Notes under the pieces: model-generated
The model's input: only the letters and a program-made list of their open reading frames with translations
What the model was told of the DNA's origin: nothing
The model's database searches: none
Source: Synechococcus sp. CO36386bin_37
GTDB taxonomy: Bacteria; Cyanobacteriota; Cyanobacteriia; PCC-6307; Cyanobiaceae
Length of the DNA stretch: 10,565 nt
NCBI GenBank assembly: GCA_011525445.1
Contig: WTGE01000461.1
Span: 1 to 10,565 of the forward strand
Reading direction: 5' to 3'
Program-made: the position numbers and the translations under genes
Part shown: positions 1 through 8,385 of the stretch, in pieces
How positions within the stretch are numbered: the first letter of the stretch is position 1
Layout: each line of letters starts with the position of its first letter

Positions 1-1
1 G

Positions 2-472
2 TTTCAGCAACGCGGCATCCCCGTGCGACCGGTGTTTCTGCTGCGCGATCCGATCGAGCGAATCATTTCAAGCCAGCGGATGAAACTGCGCAAACAAGGT
101 CAACGGGATGCTGCAACAGAGGTGGCGTCACTGCGAAGAAGGGTCGAGAAAGGCCAGGGTCTGCGCAGCAATTACAGCCAAACGCTTAAGGCCCTCGATC
201 AGGCCTTTGGGCTCGACCACTGCTTCATCGCTTTGTTTGAGACCTTGTTTGAGCCCAACACTTACACCGCCCTTTGTCACTATCTGGGCATCCCTTACCA
301 AGAACCGGATTGGCAGCAGAGGGTGAATGCAAGTGCCACCAACAACTGGATTCCCGAAGATCTTCTCGCCGAACTCGGTCGCCAACAGGCCAACGACTTT
401 GAGGCGATCTGTAGGCTTCTGCCTGGTGCTGATTTCCATCGGCTCTGGCCCACGGCCAGCCGCTGGTGTTAA
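2..472 (+). CDS. Sulfotransferase, C-terminal part (5' end outside window)
   Basis: The reading frame is open to the left edge, so this is the last 156 residues of a longer protein. The GTG at 23 lies inside a conserved strand and is not the start. The diagnostic element is the 3'-phosphate-binding motif of PAPS-dependent sulfotransferases: the strand VFLLRDP, followed by an Arg three residues later and a Ser-Ser pair (IERIISS). Near the C-terminus, RVNAS matches the loop that many sulfotransferases place before the final helices. By family it would move sulfate from PAPS to a hydroxyl of a sugar or other acceptor; the acceptor cannot be read from sequence. The N-terminal 5'-phosphosulfate loop should lie upstream. 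Its TAA stop overlaps the stop of the convergent kdsB in the sequence TTAA at 469-472. I am fairly sure of the family and unsure of the substrate. Confidence 0.8.
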   Translation, partial: FQQRGIPVRPVFLLRDPIERIISSQRMKLRKQGQRDAATEVASLRRRVEKGQGLRSNYSQTLKALDQAFGLDHCFIALFETLFEPNTYTALCHYLGIPYQEPDWQQRVNASATNNWIPEDLLAELGRQQANDFEAICRLLPGADFHRLWPTASRWC

Positions 473-1299
473 TCGGTAGCCCGAGCCAGGCAACGCGCTT
501 CAGCCAGTTGCTCTGGGGTGTCAACAGACAGGGATGTGCCCTCCACAGCAAAGGTGGCAATGCTGTAGCCAGCCTCAATCAAGCGCAGCTGTTCCAGCCG
601 TTCCAGGTCCTCCAGCGGGGACGTGGGCAGTTGATCCCAGACCGCCAAAACATCCCCGCGAAAGCCATACATCCCCACATGGCCCCAGTAGGAGGTGTGC
701 TGATGCCATGCGGAAGGATCGACATCCCGAACGTGGGGAATCGCGGAACGGGAAAAATACAAAGCCCTGCCGTCATGGGCGAGCAAGGTTTTCACGACAG
801 CAGGGTTATGAATCGTTTCAGGCTTGAGTTGATACACGGGCGTCACCACCGCTGGGACGGGGTCCGATCGCACAAACTCAGAGGCCATCGCCGAGACCAC
901 GCCAGGGTCCAAGAAAGGCTGATCACCCTGCACGTTGATCACCGCCGTTACCTTCAGGCGTGTTTCACGCGTGGCCTGGTCCCATTCGGCCGCGTCCTCC
1001 CCCCAGGCCAACGCCACCAGTTGATCCGTCACGGAGGCGATGCGTTCACTTCCTGAACTGCAGGTTTCTGCAGTCATCAAAACGGGAAAGCCCCATCCTT
1101 CCGCCAAATCGCGCAAGCGCTCACTATCGGTACAGAGCACCACAGCGGCAGGCCCATCCGCTTGGGCACAACGCTCCAACACGCGTTGGAGCATGGACTT
1201 GCCGCCTATGTCAGCCAAAACCTTGTCGGGAAGGCGAGAGGACGCCAAGCGCGCTGGAACCGCCACCACAAAGCGCTGAATCAAACAACCGTTCTGCAT
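469..1299 (-). CDS. kdsB: 3-deoxy-manno-octulosonate cytidylyltransferase (CMP-Kdo synthetase)
   Basis: Activates Kdo with CTP to CMP-Kdo in the cytoplasm, the donor for Kdo transferases. The 276-residue product carries the family landmarks in order: the nucleotide-binding start VPARLASSRLPDKVL (residues 14-28), CSSGSER (80-86), NVQGDQPFL (122-130), YFSRSAIPHVRD (181-192), HVGMYGF (207-213), LEQLRLIEAG (235-244) and SVDTPEQL (258-265). Asp126 and Asp260 correspond to the two metal-ligand aspartates of the E. coli enzyme. It is somewhat longer than the usual ~250 residues, with about eight extra N-terminal residues. I keep the ATG at 1299 because TGGGA lies 8 nt upstream; a TTG at residue 6 is an alternative. 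The gene starts 4 nt after the stop of the upstream glycosyltransferase, so the two are probably co-transcribed. Identity is secure. Confidence 0.97.
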   Translation of the reverse strand: MQNGCLIQRFVVAVPARLASSRLPDKVLADIGGKSMLQRVLERCAQADGPAAVVLCTDSERLRDLAEGWGFPVLMTAETCSSGSERIASVTDQLVALAWGEDAAEWDQATRETRLKVTAVINVQGDQPFLDPGVVSAMASEFVRSDPVPAVVTPVYQLKPETIHNPAVVKTLLAHDGRALYFSRSAIPHVRDVDPSAWHQHTSYWGHVGMYGFRGDVLAVWDQLPTSPLEDLERLEQLRLIEAGYSIATFAVEGTSLSVDTPEQLAEARCLARATD

Positions 1300-1303
1300 C
1301 CAA

Positions 1304-2008
1304 TCAATCCCAGAGCTTCATGGCGTCATCGCGGGCCGAAAACCATTCCGCCGCCAACCGGCCGCCCATGGTGCGCTGTTCCCGGAACCAGGGGCCACCG
1401 AGAGTCCAATGGAGCATGGGTGAAGCCTCCCTGGTTTCAGGTGGTGACTGGACATCGACCAGGTGGTTCCAGCCCCCCTGAATGGCCCCGATCTCATGAT
1501 CACCCTCTAACCAGTGGAAGCGATGCAACTCCAAACCCGTGGCAGTGTTCACGTAATCCAGCGTGAGCTTGGTGCAGCGGCTGCAGTTGAGCAGCATCAG
1601 TGAACTCCAATTTTTTTTGGGATAAGCGCTTTGCACCTCCCCGAGGAATTTCACCGTTTCGCCAGGAACATGCTCATGCTGCACGCACATGGCTCCATAG
1701 CGGTCATCCCTCTGATCCCAGAGCGCCTTGATGTCAGCACGACAGAGCATGTCGCAATCCATGAACAACGCCCAGCCTTGATAATTCATCAGGTAGGGGA
1801 CCAGAAAGCGGGTGAAAGAAAACGCGGTGCTCTGTTTGGGGTCGCGCTCGCGCCTGTAGAGCCCCTGGGCCTCCAGTTGGGGCGTCACGAGAGGTGTGAT
1901 GGCCAGGGGCACGGAACTGGACTGATAGAGGCTGTCGATCAGAACGTTGGTGGCCGCACGCTCACGCGGGTCGTATCCGATAAAAATCGGGATCGGAGCG
2001 ATCGCCAT
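1304..2008 (-). CDS. GT8-like (GT-A fold) glycosyltransferase
   Basis: A 234-residue soluble protein. It opens with a nucleotide-binding strand, PIFIGYDPRE (residues 7-16), and has a DxD motif, DCD, at 84-86 after the strand ALF, as expected for a metal-dependent GT-A transferase binding a nucleotide sugar. Further along are NWSSLMLLNC (133-142) and, near the C-terminus, HWTLGGPW (200-207). The last resembles the His-x-x-Gly-x-x-Pro-Trp element of GT8 enzymes, where the His helps bind the metal. Donor and acceptor are not readable. No upstream in-frame start fits better; GAGGGG abuts the ATG at 2008, too close for an ideal Shine-Dalgarno. The gene leads into kdsB with a 4-nt gap and is divergent from kdsA, which suggests work on the same glycan. 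An eight-base A run in the coding strand (1611-1618) lies between the DxD and His motifs. Confidence 0.8.
   Translation of the reverse strand: MAIAPIPIFIGYDPRERAATNVLIDSLYQSSSVPLAITPLVTPQLEAQGLYRRERDPKQSTAFSFTRFLVPYLMNYQGWALFMDCDMLCRADIKALWDQRDDRYGAMCVQHEHVPGETVKFLGEVQSAYPKKNWSSLMLLNCSRCTKLTLDYVNTATGLELHRFHWLEGDHEIGAIQGGWNHLVDVQSPPETREASPMLHWTLGGPWFREQRTMGGRLAAEWFSARDDAMKLWD
1308..1312 (-). promoter_or_regulatory. Ribosome binding site for kdsB
   Basis: On the minus strand TGGGA lies 8 nt before the ATG at 1299. It sits inside the last codons of the preceding glycosyltransferase gene. It supports the longer kdsB start over the internal TTG and would let ribosomes finishing the upstream gene reload on kdsB. 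Confidence 0.5.
1998..2005. repeat. HIP1 octamer palindrome GCGATCGC
   Basis: A perfect GCGATCGC palindrome in the first codons of the GT8-like gene. HIP1 is highly overrepresented in many cyanobacterial genomes, less so in marine picocyanobacteria. I saw one copy in the window, so it is only mild support for a cyanobacterial origin. Confidence 0.6.
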
Positions 2009-2941
<933 letters not shown>

Positions 2942-2944
2942 CCA

Positions 2945-4753
2945 ATGCCGAAGAGCAACACGGTTTTCGAACAACGTTGGAGCCTCTGGATCTGGATTGT
3001 CTCAGTCATCACGTTGATCGTCAGCAGTGGTTTCGCGCTTTGGATTCATCTCAATCGAGGCGTGATCGACCAGCTTCAAGAGCGAACTCGAAATTCACTC
3101 CTTTCTGACTACAACAACATTTCCCATGGGATTTGGATCACTCTGTTACTGGTCCTCAGTGCACTCATCATTCGGTCCATCAGCAGGACAATCTGTACCG
3201 ACGTAAAGCCAACGAGCCAACAACATTGGTTCGCTGAGGTCACGAACACAATCAGGAAACACCCTGTTACAACAATTGTCCTGACGGCTTATGTGATCAT
3301 CATGGTACAAGAAAGCAGTTGGTTTTACAAAGAAATACTCACCTGGTACGACGATATTTTCAGCGATCATCTTCTCAATAATTTCAGCTTCAGACATAGC
3401 TTCACCAAAGAAACGATGGGAAGAAATGACTTTCGCTTCTTTCCACTTTCACATCAAGATCTCCACCTTCTGAGTTGGTTTACTCCTTACGTCAAAGCAT
3501 GGTCACTCGTGAGCGCTCTTGAGCTCATCACAACCATTGTTTTGAGTTGCAAAATTGTCCGATCCCTGAACAAAAACAAATCCAGTGACTCGCTTCTGCT
3601 GATGGGAACACTCCTCTTTCTTTTCACGAGCGCATCAGCATACAACTATTTCCAATTTATCTATAGCGAGCGATTTCTCACATTTCTGCTTGCACTCTAT
3701 TGCTACCAATACTGCATTTACCAAAACTCAGGGAGCCAAAGAAATGGACGCTTGGCGCTGCTGTTCGCATTGTTCATTCCTTTCTTTAAAGACACGGCCA
3801 TCATCCTTGCCGTCTTACCTGCAGCCACCACAATCATGCTTGGGAGCATCGGAATAATGAAGACCTATCCCTCCTGGAACACTTTGAAATTATCCGAATG
3901 GATCAATGCCTATGCAGTAGAGCTTGCGATTTGCAGTCTTGCTCCGTTCTTTTTGGCATCCTATGTAGTGCTGAGTGGTCTTCCCAGCCTCTTTGAAGGA
4001 GTCCAACGCTACGACTCTCACTTGGGCTTCTCAACTCTCGGCCTGGACATCCGTCTGCTTTTTTTAATCGGGTACACAACAATTCGTCTGTGGCTGATAG
4101 CTCGACACAATCGAGAAGCGAACTTACTCGACAGCCTCAACATTGCCGCAGTGTTCTATGGATTGTCTCTGTATGCCCTCGTAGGCCTGGAGGGGGCAAA
4201 TTACATGACACTGCCGATCCAATTCGTTGCAGTGATGGACATCCTGATCACCTGGGAAGCATTGGCTGCTCCATGGCTTAGAAAGCGAATCAGCATCCGT
4301 CAAACCCAGGCTGCAGCCCTTGGGGCAACATGTTTAATACTCACAATTGAGGATCGTCAGGCAGCAACATTCCGCCAACGCGCAGAATTAATCAGCTGGA
4401 AACAGCAATCATGGAGCAAGACCTTGGACACAGCAGACGCATTGGCGAAAAGAGCCAAAAGGAAAGGCGACGAGGTGAATTTGATTTTCTCAAAAGGCTG
4501 GTTCAAAAGCTCTGACGCCATGAAAAGACTACCTTATGATCGCTTGATTTATTACGATATTGACCTCAAAACATATAACATTAAAGAGGGTATCAACTCT
4601 GGGAATCCCTACAAACCTCAGAAAGGAGATTTCTTAATCGATATCGACACCGGAGTCAAACTCAGGGAATTTGGCATCGACCTGTCGCATTACAAGCTGC
4701 TCTACCAAGAAAACCCTGACCGAGAATATGCGCGAATTTTTCGACATCGATAA
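2945..4753 (+). CDS. Multi-pass membrane protein, GT-C glycosyltransferase-like architecture
   Basis: I do not recognise a named family. The 602 residues show about twelve hydrophobic segments (roughly 11-33, 62-78, 105-121, 185-203, 215-231, 240-258, 270-298, 322-345, 368-386, 398-415, 420-437, 452-468) and a polar C-terminal domain of about 130 residues (470-602). Between the third and fourth segments lies a polar loop (122-184) with the acidic pair YDD (135-137) and later RFFPLSHQDLH (164-174). An early extracytoplasmic loop with acidic residues, many helices and a soluble tail is how GT-C enzymes, which use polyprenyl-phosphate sugars, are built. A polymerase-like or other surface-assembly role is also possible. 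It starts 3 nt after kdsA with no clear ribosome binding site, so coupling to kdsA is likely. Its DNA is markedly A+T-rich (24 G+C of 60 at 3601-3660; 23 of 60 at 4561-4620), unlike kdsA, which suggests separate acquisition. Confidence 0.6.
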   Translation: MPKSNTVFEQRWSLWIWIVSVITLIVSSGFALWIHLNRGVIDQLQERTRNSLLSDYNNISHGIWITLLLVLSALIIRSISRTICTDVKPTSQQHWFAEVTNTIRKHPVTTIVLTAYVIIMVQESSWFYKEILTWYDDIFSDHLLNNFSFRHSFTKETMGRNDFRFFPLSHQDLHLLSWFTPYVKAWSLVSALELITTIVLSCKIVRSLNKNKSSDSLLLMGTLLFLFTSASAYNYFQFIYSERFLTFLLALYCYQYCIYQNSGSQRNGRLALLFALFIPFFKDTAIILAVLPAATTIMLGSIGIMKTYPSWNTLKLSEWINAYAVELAICSLAPFFLASYVVLSGLPSLFEGVQRYDSHLGFSTLGLDIRLLFLIGYTTIRLWLIARHNREANLLDSLNIAAVFYGLSLYALVGLEGANYMTLPIQFVAVMDILITWEALAAPWLRKRISIRQTQAAALGATCLILTIEDRQAATFRQRAELISWKQQSWSKTLDTADALAKRAKRKGDEVNLIFSKGWFKSSDAMKRLPYDRLIYYDIDLKTYNIKEGINSGNPYKPQKGDFLIDIDTGVKLREFGIDLSHYKLLYQENPDREYARIFRHR

Positions 4754-5093
4754 ACTCCAGAATTTAGGCGATCTTTGTATGAACAGCATCAAGCTATCCT
4801 ATAAATTTTGCCAATCTGCTCTTCAGCATGGCATTGTCCTGGCAAGAGCTCGACCTAATCCGTCTTATTCACCAATGGAATGCATCAACTCTATTCCCCT
4901 TAGATAACACCCTGGAGTTCACCGATCATCATCCCGTCACTACTCCGATATCAATCAAACACAAAACGTGATCACAATATCCACCCGGGTTCATCTTTAG
5001 TCATCGCGAGAAGATAGTCGAACCTTTTGAATCGATTGACTGCTGAAATCATTCATCATTACAGAACAATCATTTCATTTAAAACATCTGGCG
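4754..5093. other. A+T-rich stretch without a supported gene, between convergent genes
   Basis: These 340 nt lie between the stop of the membrane-protein gene and the stop of the minus-strand sulfotransferase. Short open frames enter it from both sides (4671-4907 and 5027-5272, plus strand) but have no recognisable product or good ribosome binding site. Base composition resembles the A+T-rich gene to its left rather than the operon to its right. Transcripts from both sides should end here, yet I see no G+C-rich hairpin followed by a T run. The best inverted repeat is listed separately. It may be the rest of an imported segment or a decayed gene. Confidence 0.5.
4818..4849. repeat. Inverted repeat GCTCTT / AAGAGC, possible weak terminator
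   Basis: GCTCTT (4818-4823) is complementary to AAGAGC (4844-4849), with a further CAG/CTG pairing inside after a 2-nt bulge. It lies 65 nt after the membrane-protein stop. Neither strand has a T run behind it, so it is not a classical intrinsic terminator, though it could stabilise a 3' end. It may be chance. Confidence 0.25.
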
Positions 5094-5954
5094 CTAACAA
5101 GAATCAGTCGTCACGGAATAAACGAGGCGTCGATTCAGCGCCGACACCCAAGGCAGCATCAGAGCGGCTTGAGCCACACCACTGGGAGCTGCCATCCAGT
5201 TGGCGTCGTAGCGAATCACTGCACTGCGCTCGGCGTCAAAACGCATGCGGTTTCCAGACAATACATGGCTAGTGCTGAAGCATCCTGGCCGCAGCATTTG
5301 CTCCGACATCTCAAGGCCTAGCCAAGTGCAGATCCGACGCAAACTGCCCTCTGGATCCAGCGCGAATTGCTCATACCCCAAGCGCAACACAGGATGGGGG
5401 CATCTCTGCAAAAGGCGCTCATGACGAGCGTTGATCCGATACCAGCGCAGCAGCGGTTTCAACCCAGGCAACCAATGCCCTCGTTCGCGGCCTGAGCGGG
5501 CACGGGAATCAACCCAGGAGCGCAAGTCTCGGGTGAGATGAATCACGCGGATGTCCAGATCCGATGCCTGCTCAAAAGGGAGCGTGAAATCATCTTGGTA
5601 GGAATCGATCACCCACGATGCTGCCGAAACGTCCAGGGCCTCGGCCACTGAAAGGGTGTCGATCAATCGTTGCATCTTCAGCGACAGTGAACAGTGGTCA
5701 TGCTCTGAAAGCCACGCCAACATTGGACCCCAAACCGGGCAATCAGCGGCGATCTGGCCACAGGTACAGCGCCGCTCAAAGCGCAAATCACCCCTCAACC
5801 GAGCAGGACCACGATGCGCCTCTGCTGGAGAGGGGCGCTCCAGGATCCGCGCCGCCTCACCCACGCCCACCATCTGCGGATGAGCCCCCAACGCCAAATC
5901 CAAAATGGTGGTGCCACTGTGGCCGAGTCCTCGGATCAGCAGAAGTCTCTTCAC
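5094..5954 (-). CDS. PAPS-dependent sulfotransferase
   Basis: A 286-residue enzyme predicted to transfer sulfate from PAPS to a carbohydrate or similar acceptor. The 5'-phosphosulfate loop is at the N-terminus (GLGHSGTTILDLALGAHP, residues 9-26), followed by VGVGEA (30-35). A cysteine cluster CTCG...C (Cys63, Cys65, Cys72) and the 3'-phosphate-binding segment with Arg142, Ser146 and Ser150 (HLTRDLRSWVDS, 139-150) follow. These features, in this order, are familiar from bacterial sulfotransferases. Where relatives often have Asp-Ser-Ser-Lys, this protein has DSYQ (117-120). The start is GTG at 5954, overlapping the upstream glycosyltransferase stop in GTGA (5951-5954), with a strong GGAGGAGG 7 nt upstream. 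It is the last gene of the minus-strand operon, so it probably sulfates the glycan built by the three upstream glycosyltransferases. The family is confident; the acceptor is unknown. Confidence 0.85.
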   Translation of the reverse strand: MKRLLLIRGLGHSGTTILDLALGAHPQMVGVGEAARILERPSPAEAHRGPARLRGDLRFERRCTCGQIAADCPVWGPMLAWLSEHDHCSLSLKMQRLIDTLSVAEALDVSAASWVIDSYQDDFTLPFEQASDLDIRVIHLTRDLRSWVDSRARSGRERGHWLPGLKPLLRWYRINARHERLLQRCPHPVLRLGYEQFALDPEGSLRRICTWLGLEMSEQMLRPGCFSTSHVLSGNRMRFDAERSAVIRYDANWMAAPSGVAQAALMLPWVSALNRRLVYSVTTDSC

Positions 5955-7105
5955 GAATGGGCCTCCTCCATCACCTTCAGCACGAGGCCTGACACCTGGC
6001 GGAGGTGGTGGTCGATCGTGAAGCCCTCCTCAATGCGCCTGCGACCGCAGTCTCCCAGACGTGCAGCCAGTGCGGGATCGTCGATCAACCTGGTCATGGC
6101 TATCGCCATGCCCGCCACGTCTCCCTCATCCACCAGCAACCCCGTCTCACCATCCACAACCACCTCTGGAATCCCCGCGTGATGGGTCGCCACAACAGGA
6201 AGACCGCTGAGCTGGGCCTCCATCACCGCCACTGGACTGCCCTCGCTGTCTCCATCAGAGGCCACCAGAGAGTGCTGCACAAAGGCACGGACCTCACGCA
6301 TCAGCGCAGCCACTTCATCTTGATTGCGCAAGCCCAACAACCGAACACGATCCTGCAGGTGAAGAGATTGCACCAAGGCTTTGGCCTGCCCCAGCAAGGG
6401 CCCTTCCCCCACCATCCAGAGCTGAGGCCACTGGGCCTGAGCCTTGCTCTGGGTATCGATCTTGAGCCGAGAGAACGCGCGAATGGTGTGCAGGGGGCCT
6501 TTCTTTTCAACAAATCGCCCCACAGCAAGAAACACCGGCGGAGCGCTCGCAGGAGCACTGCCATGGAACAGATCAGAATTTCCTCCAGAGGGGCTGATCA
6601 GCACACGATCCATTGGGGCGCCCAGCGCCACCAAGGTGCGGGCCATGGGCTGAGACTTCACGATCACCCCAGCCGCAATACGCATCAAACGCTGATAGCG
6701 ACCGTGCAGCACGTCGAGACGATCACGGGCCGAGGCATCGGAACCTCGAAAATGCACCACCAACGGCACACCCGTCCAAGCGCAAGCCTCCATAACACGA
6801 ACCGCCTCAAAACCAAACTCCACCATCACCGCTTCAGGGCGGTAGCGACGAATCAAGCCCCAGGTCAGCAACGAGGCCGGCCAGCTGGCCAAGCGCAGCC
6901 AGCGCATCCGTGTGAACACCTTGCTAAGCAGAATCGCCACTCCATAACCCAGGCGCCAGGGGCGACTGAGGGGGTGTTCATCCCCAAAAAAGGCCTGCAC
7001 ATCAAAAGGCAACCCCTGAAGATTGGCGCGAACAAACGTTTCGCTCGTCGCGCGGCGGGTCGGGGCGAGAACCAGCAACCGGCGCTGCAATGCCATTGAT
7101 TGCAT
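5951..7105 (-). CDS. GT4-family glycosyltransferase (GT-B fold)
   Basis: With the start at 7105 the product is 384 residues, a normal GT4 length. The N-terminal domain opens with LLVLAPT (10-16) and includes VHFRGSDAS (117-125), an acceptor-side segment seen in GT4 enzymes of the WcaL/exopolysaccharide type. The C-terminal domain has FLAVGRFVEKKG (192-203), WMVGEGP (230-236) and the E-x7-E motif Glu288-Glu296 (EGSPVAVME), then GLPVVATHHAGIPE (301-314) and GETGLLV (319-325), which bind the nucleotide-sugar donor. It should add a sugar to a growing glycan on the cytoplasmic side. A longer open frame to 7261 would add 52 residues inside the upstream gene. I reject it because the fold begins at the later Met and that ATG lies 2 nt beyond the upstream stop; Met4 is a second option. 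Sugar specificity is unknown. Confidence 0.88.
   Translation of the reverse strand: MQSMALQRRLLVLAPTRRATSETFVRANLQGLPFDVQAFFGDEHPLSRPWRLGYGVAILLSKVFTRMRWLRLASWPASLLTWGLIRRYRPEAVMVEFGFEAVRVMEACAWTGVPLVVHFRGSDASARDRLDVLHGRYQRLMRIAAGVIVKSQPMARTLVALGAPMDRVLISPSGGNSDLFHGSAPASAPPVFLAVGRFVEKKGPLHTIRAFSRLKIDTQSKAQAQWPQLWMVGEGPLLGQAKALVQSLHLQDRVRLLGLRNQDEVAALMREVRAFVQHSLVASDGDSEGSPVAVMEAQLSGLPVVATHHAGIPEVVVDGETGLLVDEGDVAGMAIAMTRLIDDPALAARLGDCGRRRIEEGFTIDHHLRQVSGLVLKVMEEAHS
5962..5969 (-). promoter_or_regulatory. Strong ribosome binding site for the sulfotransferase GTG start
   Basis: On the minus strand GGAGGAGG lies 7 nt before the GTG at 5954, inside the end of the preceding glycosyltransferase gene. 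It decides the non-ATG start. It is the only strong Shine-Dalgarno in this operon; the three preceding glycosyltransferase genes rely on overlapping or adjacent stops. Confidence 0.7.
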
Positions 7106-7107
7106 GA

Positions 7108-8385
7108 TCACAGGTCCGGGAGCGCCAAAACCGAACGCCAGTGGGGTTCCACCACACTCCAATCCAGAGAACACAATTTCTCCTGTGCAGCAGCGCCTTG
7201 ATGCGCACGCAACATCGGATTCAGCATCAACTGCTCGAGAGCCTGAGACAATTCCCGCCAATCATCGCGAGGGACAACCAGTCCGTGCTCTCCATGGGTC
7301 ACCATTTCCAGGGGGCCTGGTGATGCATCACTCACCACCGAAGGCAAACCAGCCGCCATGGCCTCCAACAGGGCATTGGGCATCCCTTCAAAGCGGGAAG
7401 GGAGAGCAAAAATCGCTGCTCGTTTCATGAAGGTGAGTGGATCGGAGCGGAAACCAGCAAAAGTCACCGATTGGTCAATTCCCAACTCCCGGGCCTGCAT
7501 CTGCAGAGCGTCCCGCTCCGGGCCATCACCCACCAACATCAGACTCCAGCCCTTGCGGCATTGCGCTGGTATGGCGGCAAAGGCCTGAAGCAGGAGATCC
7601 AAACCCTTCTGGGGCACCAAGCGAGCGACAGCCAAAATCTGAGGTTCACGGTCCGGAAGGAACACCTCATTGGTGCGAGACAGTGTTCCCGGCAACGGGT
7701 TGGGCAGCAACTCCAGGCGCTGCCACTCGCCCATCGTCTCAAGAGCCTCGATCACCCCTTGGGTGTTGGCCGTCACCACATCAGCCCGTCTGTAATACAC
7801 CCTGCGCAAGCGACTCCAAAGCGTGTCCAGGCTCTGGCGCCGTGGGTCATTGCGCTCCGACACCACCAGATGCACCGTCTGATCCCAAGCCGCAGCACAG
7901 CACAGCACATTCGTTTTCGTGAGCAACGCCAACACCCGCTTAGGGCGCTGCTCCTCCATCAGCTGGCACAGACGCTCGTAGCGATAGCCCGCTAACCGTG
8001 GCATCCCGAGCCGAAGCAATCGCGTTGCCCAGGCGTGATTCCTTGGATGCATCTGGCGCTCGATCAGCGGCCAGGTCACAGCGATGGCGACATGCAACGC
8101 CATACGTTGCAGCTTGAGCACTTGCGCGAGGCTGAACCTGCGACAACGGGCCCCCAACGATCGGTTCCAGCCATCCCGCAGCCAAGGATGCATCACCACC
8201 TCATCGGGTCCAAGGTCAAACACCTCCACACCGGCCGGAATGGAGTGCTTGACGGGGTGGCCATGGCGCAGGGAGAGAACACGAACCTGAAAACCCTCTG
8301 CCGCAAAATGCTCAGCGGCCAACAGACCCACTTTCTGCGCTCCACCTGCTCCGAGATGGGGAAGTACAACCCAGAGATCATCCAT
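7108..8385 (-). CDS. GT4-family glycosyltransferase (GT-B fold)
   Basis: The 425-residue protein starts with WVVLPHLGAGGAQKV (5-19), the glycine-rich opening loop of GT4 enzymes. VVSERND (174-180) and LPNPLPG (227-233) lie around the domain boundary. Then come ILAVARLVPQKG (250-261), LMLVGDGPE (282-290), the E-x7-E motif Glu333-Glu341 within ALPSRFEGMPNALLEAMAAG (327-346) and GEHGLVVP (365-372). A basic, Trp/His-containing insertion at about 67-135 makes it longer than its downstream and upstream relatives. Its start overlaps the stop of the upstream glycosyltransferase gene by 8 nt and has no good ribosome binding site, so translation is probably coupled. It shares VSERN, LPNP and the RFEGxPNxLLEAMAAG block with that upstream gene, so the two look like diverged tandem copies. 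Donor and acceptor are unknown. Confidence 0.88.
   Translation of the reverse strand: MDDLWVVLPHLGAGGAQKVGLLAAEHFAAEGFQVRVLSLRHGHPVKHSIPAGVEVFDLGPDEVVMHPWLRDGWNRSLGARCRRFSLAQVLKLQRMALHVAIAVTWPLIERQMHPRNHAWATRLLRLGMPRLAGYRYERLCQLMEEQRPKRVLALLTKTNVLCCAAAWDQTVHLVVSERNDPRRQSLDTLWSRLRRVYYRRADVVTANTQGVIEALETMGEWQRLELLPNPLPGTLSRTNEVFLPDREPQILAVARLVPQKGLDLLLQAFAAIPAQCRKGWSLMLVGDGPERDALQMQARELGIDQSVTFAGFRSDPLTFMKRAAIFALPSRFEGMPNALLEAMAAGLPSVVSDASPGPLEMVTHGEHGLVVPRDDWRELSQALEQLMLNPMLRAHQGAAAQEKLCSLDWSVVEPHWRSVLALPDL

Noticed and set aside
23..25. GTG as the start of the left-edge sulfotransferase
   Set aside because: The frame is open upstream to base 2, and this codon lies within the conserved strand before the 3'-phosphate motif.
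466..1056. 196-codon open frame on the plus strand
   Set aside because: Antisense to kdsB, which is unmistakable; no domain seen.
4671..4907. 78-codon plus-strand frame running from the membrane gene into the gap
   Set aside because: Starts inside the end of the membrane-protein gene, has no strong ribosome site and no recognisable product; a decayed gene remains possible but unproven.
4914..4946. GGAGT/ACTCC inverted repeat considered as a terminator
   Set aside because: Only five base pairs around a 23-nt loop and no T run on either strand.
5027..5272. 81-codon plus-strand frame at the end of the gap
   Set aside because: More than half overlaps the sulfotransferase in antisense and no motif is seen.
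6005..7099. 364-codon open frame on the plus strand
   Set aside because: Lies wholly antisense to the GT4 gene, is rich in His, Gln and Arg as expected of a shadow frame, and has no recognisable motif.
7106..7261. 52-residue N-terminal extension of the GT4 gene that starts at 7105
   Set aside because: It would lie inside the upstream glycosyltransferase gene, its sequence does not resemble the GT-B fold, and the ATG at 7105 fits the junction and the family start.
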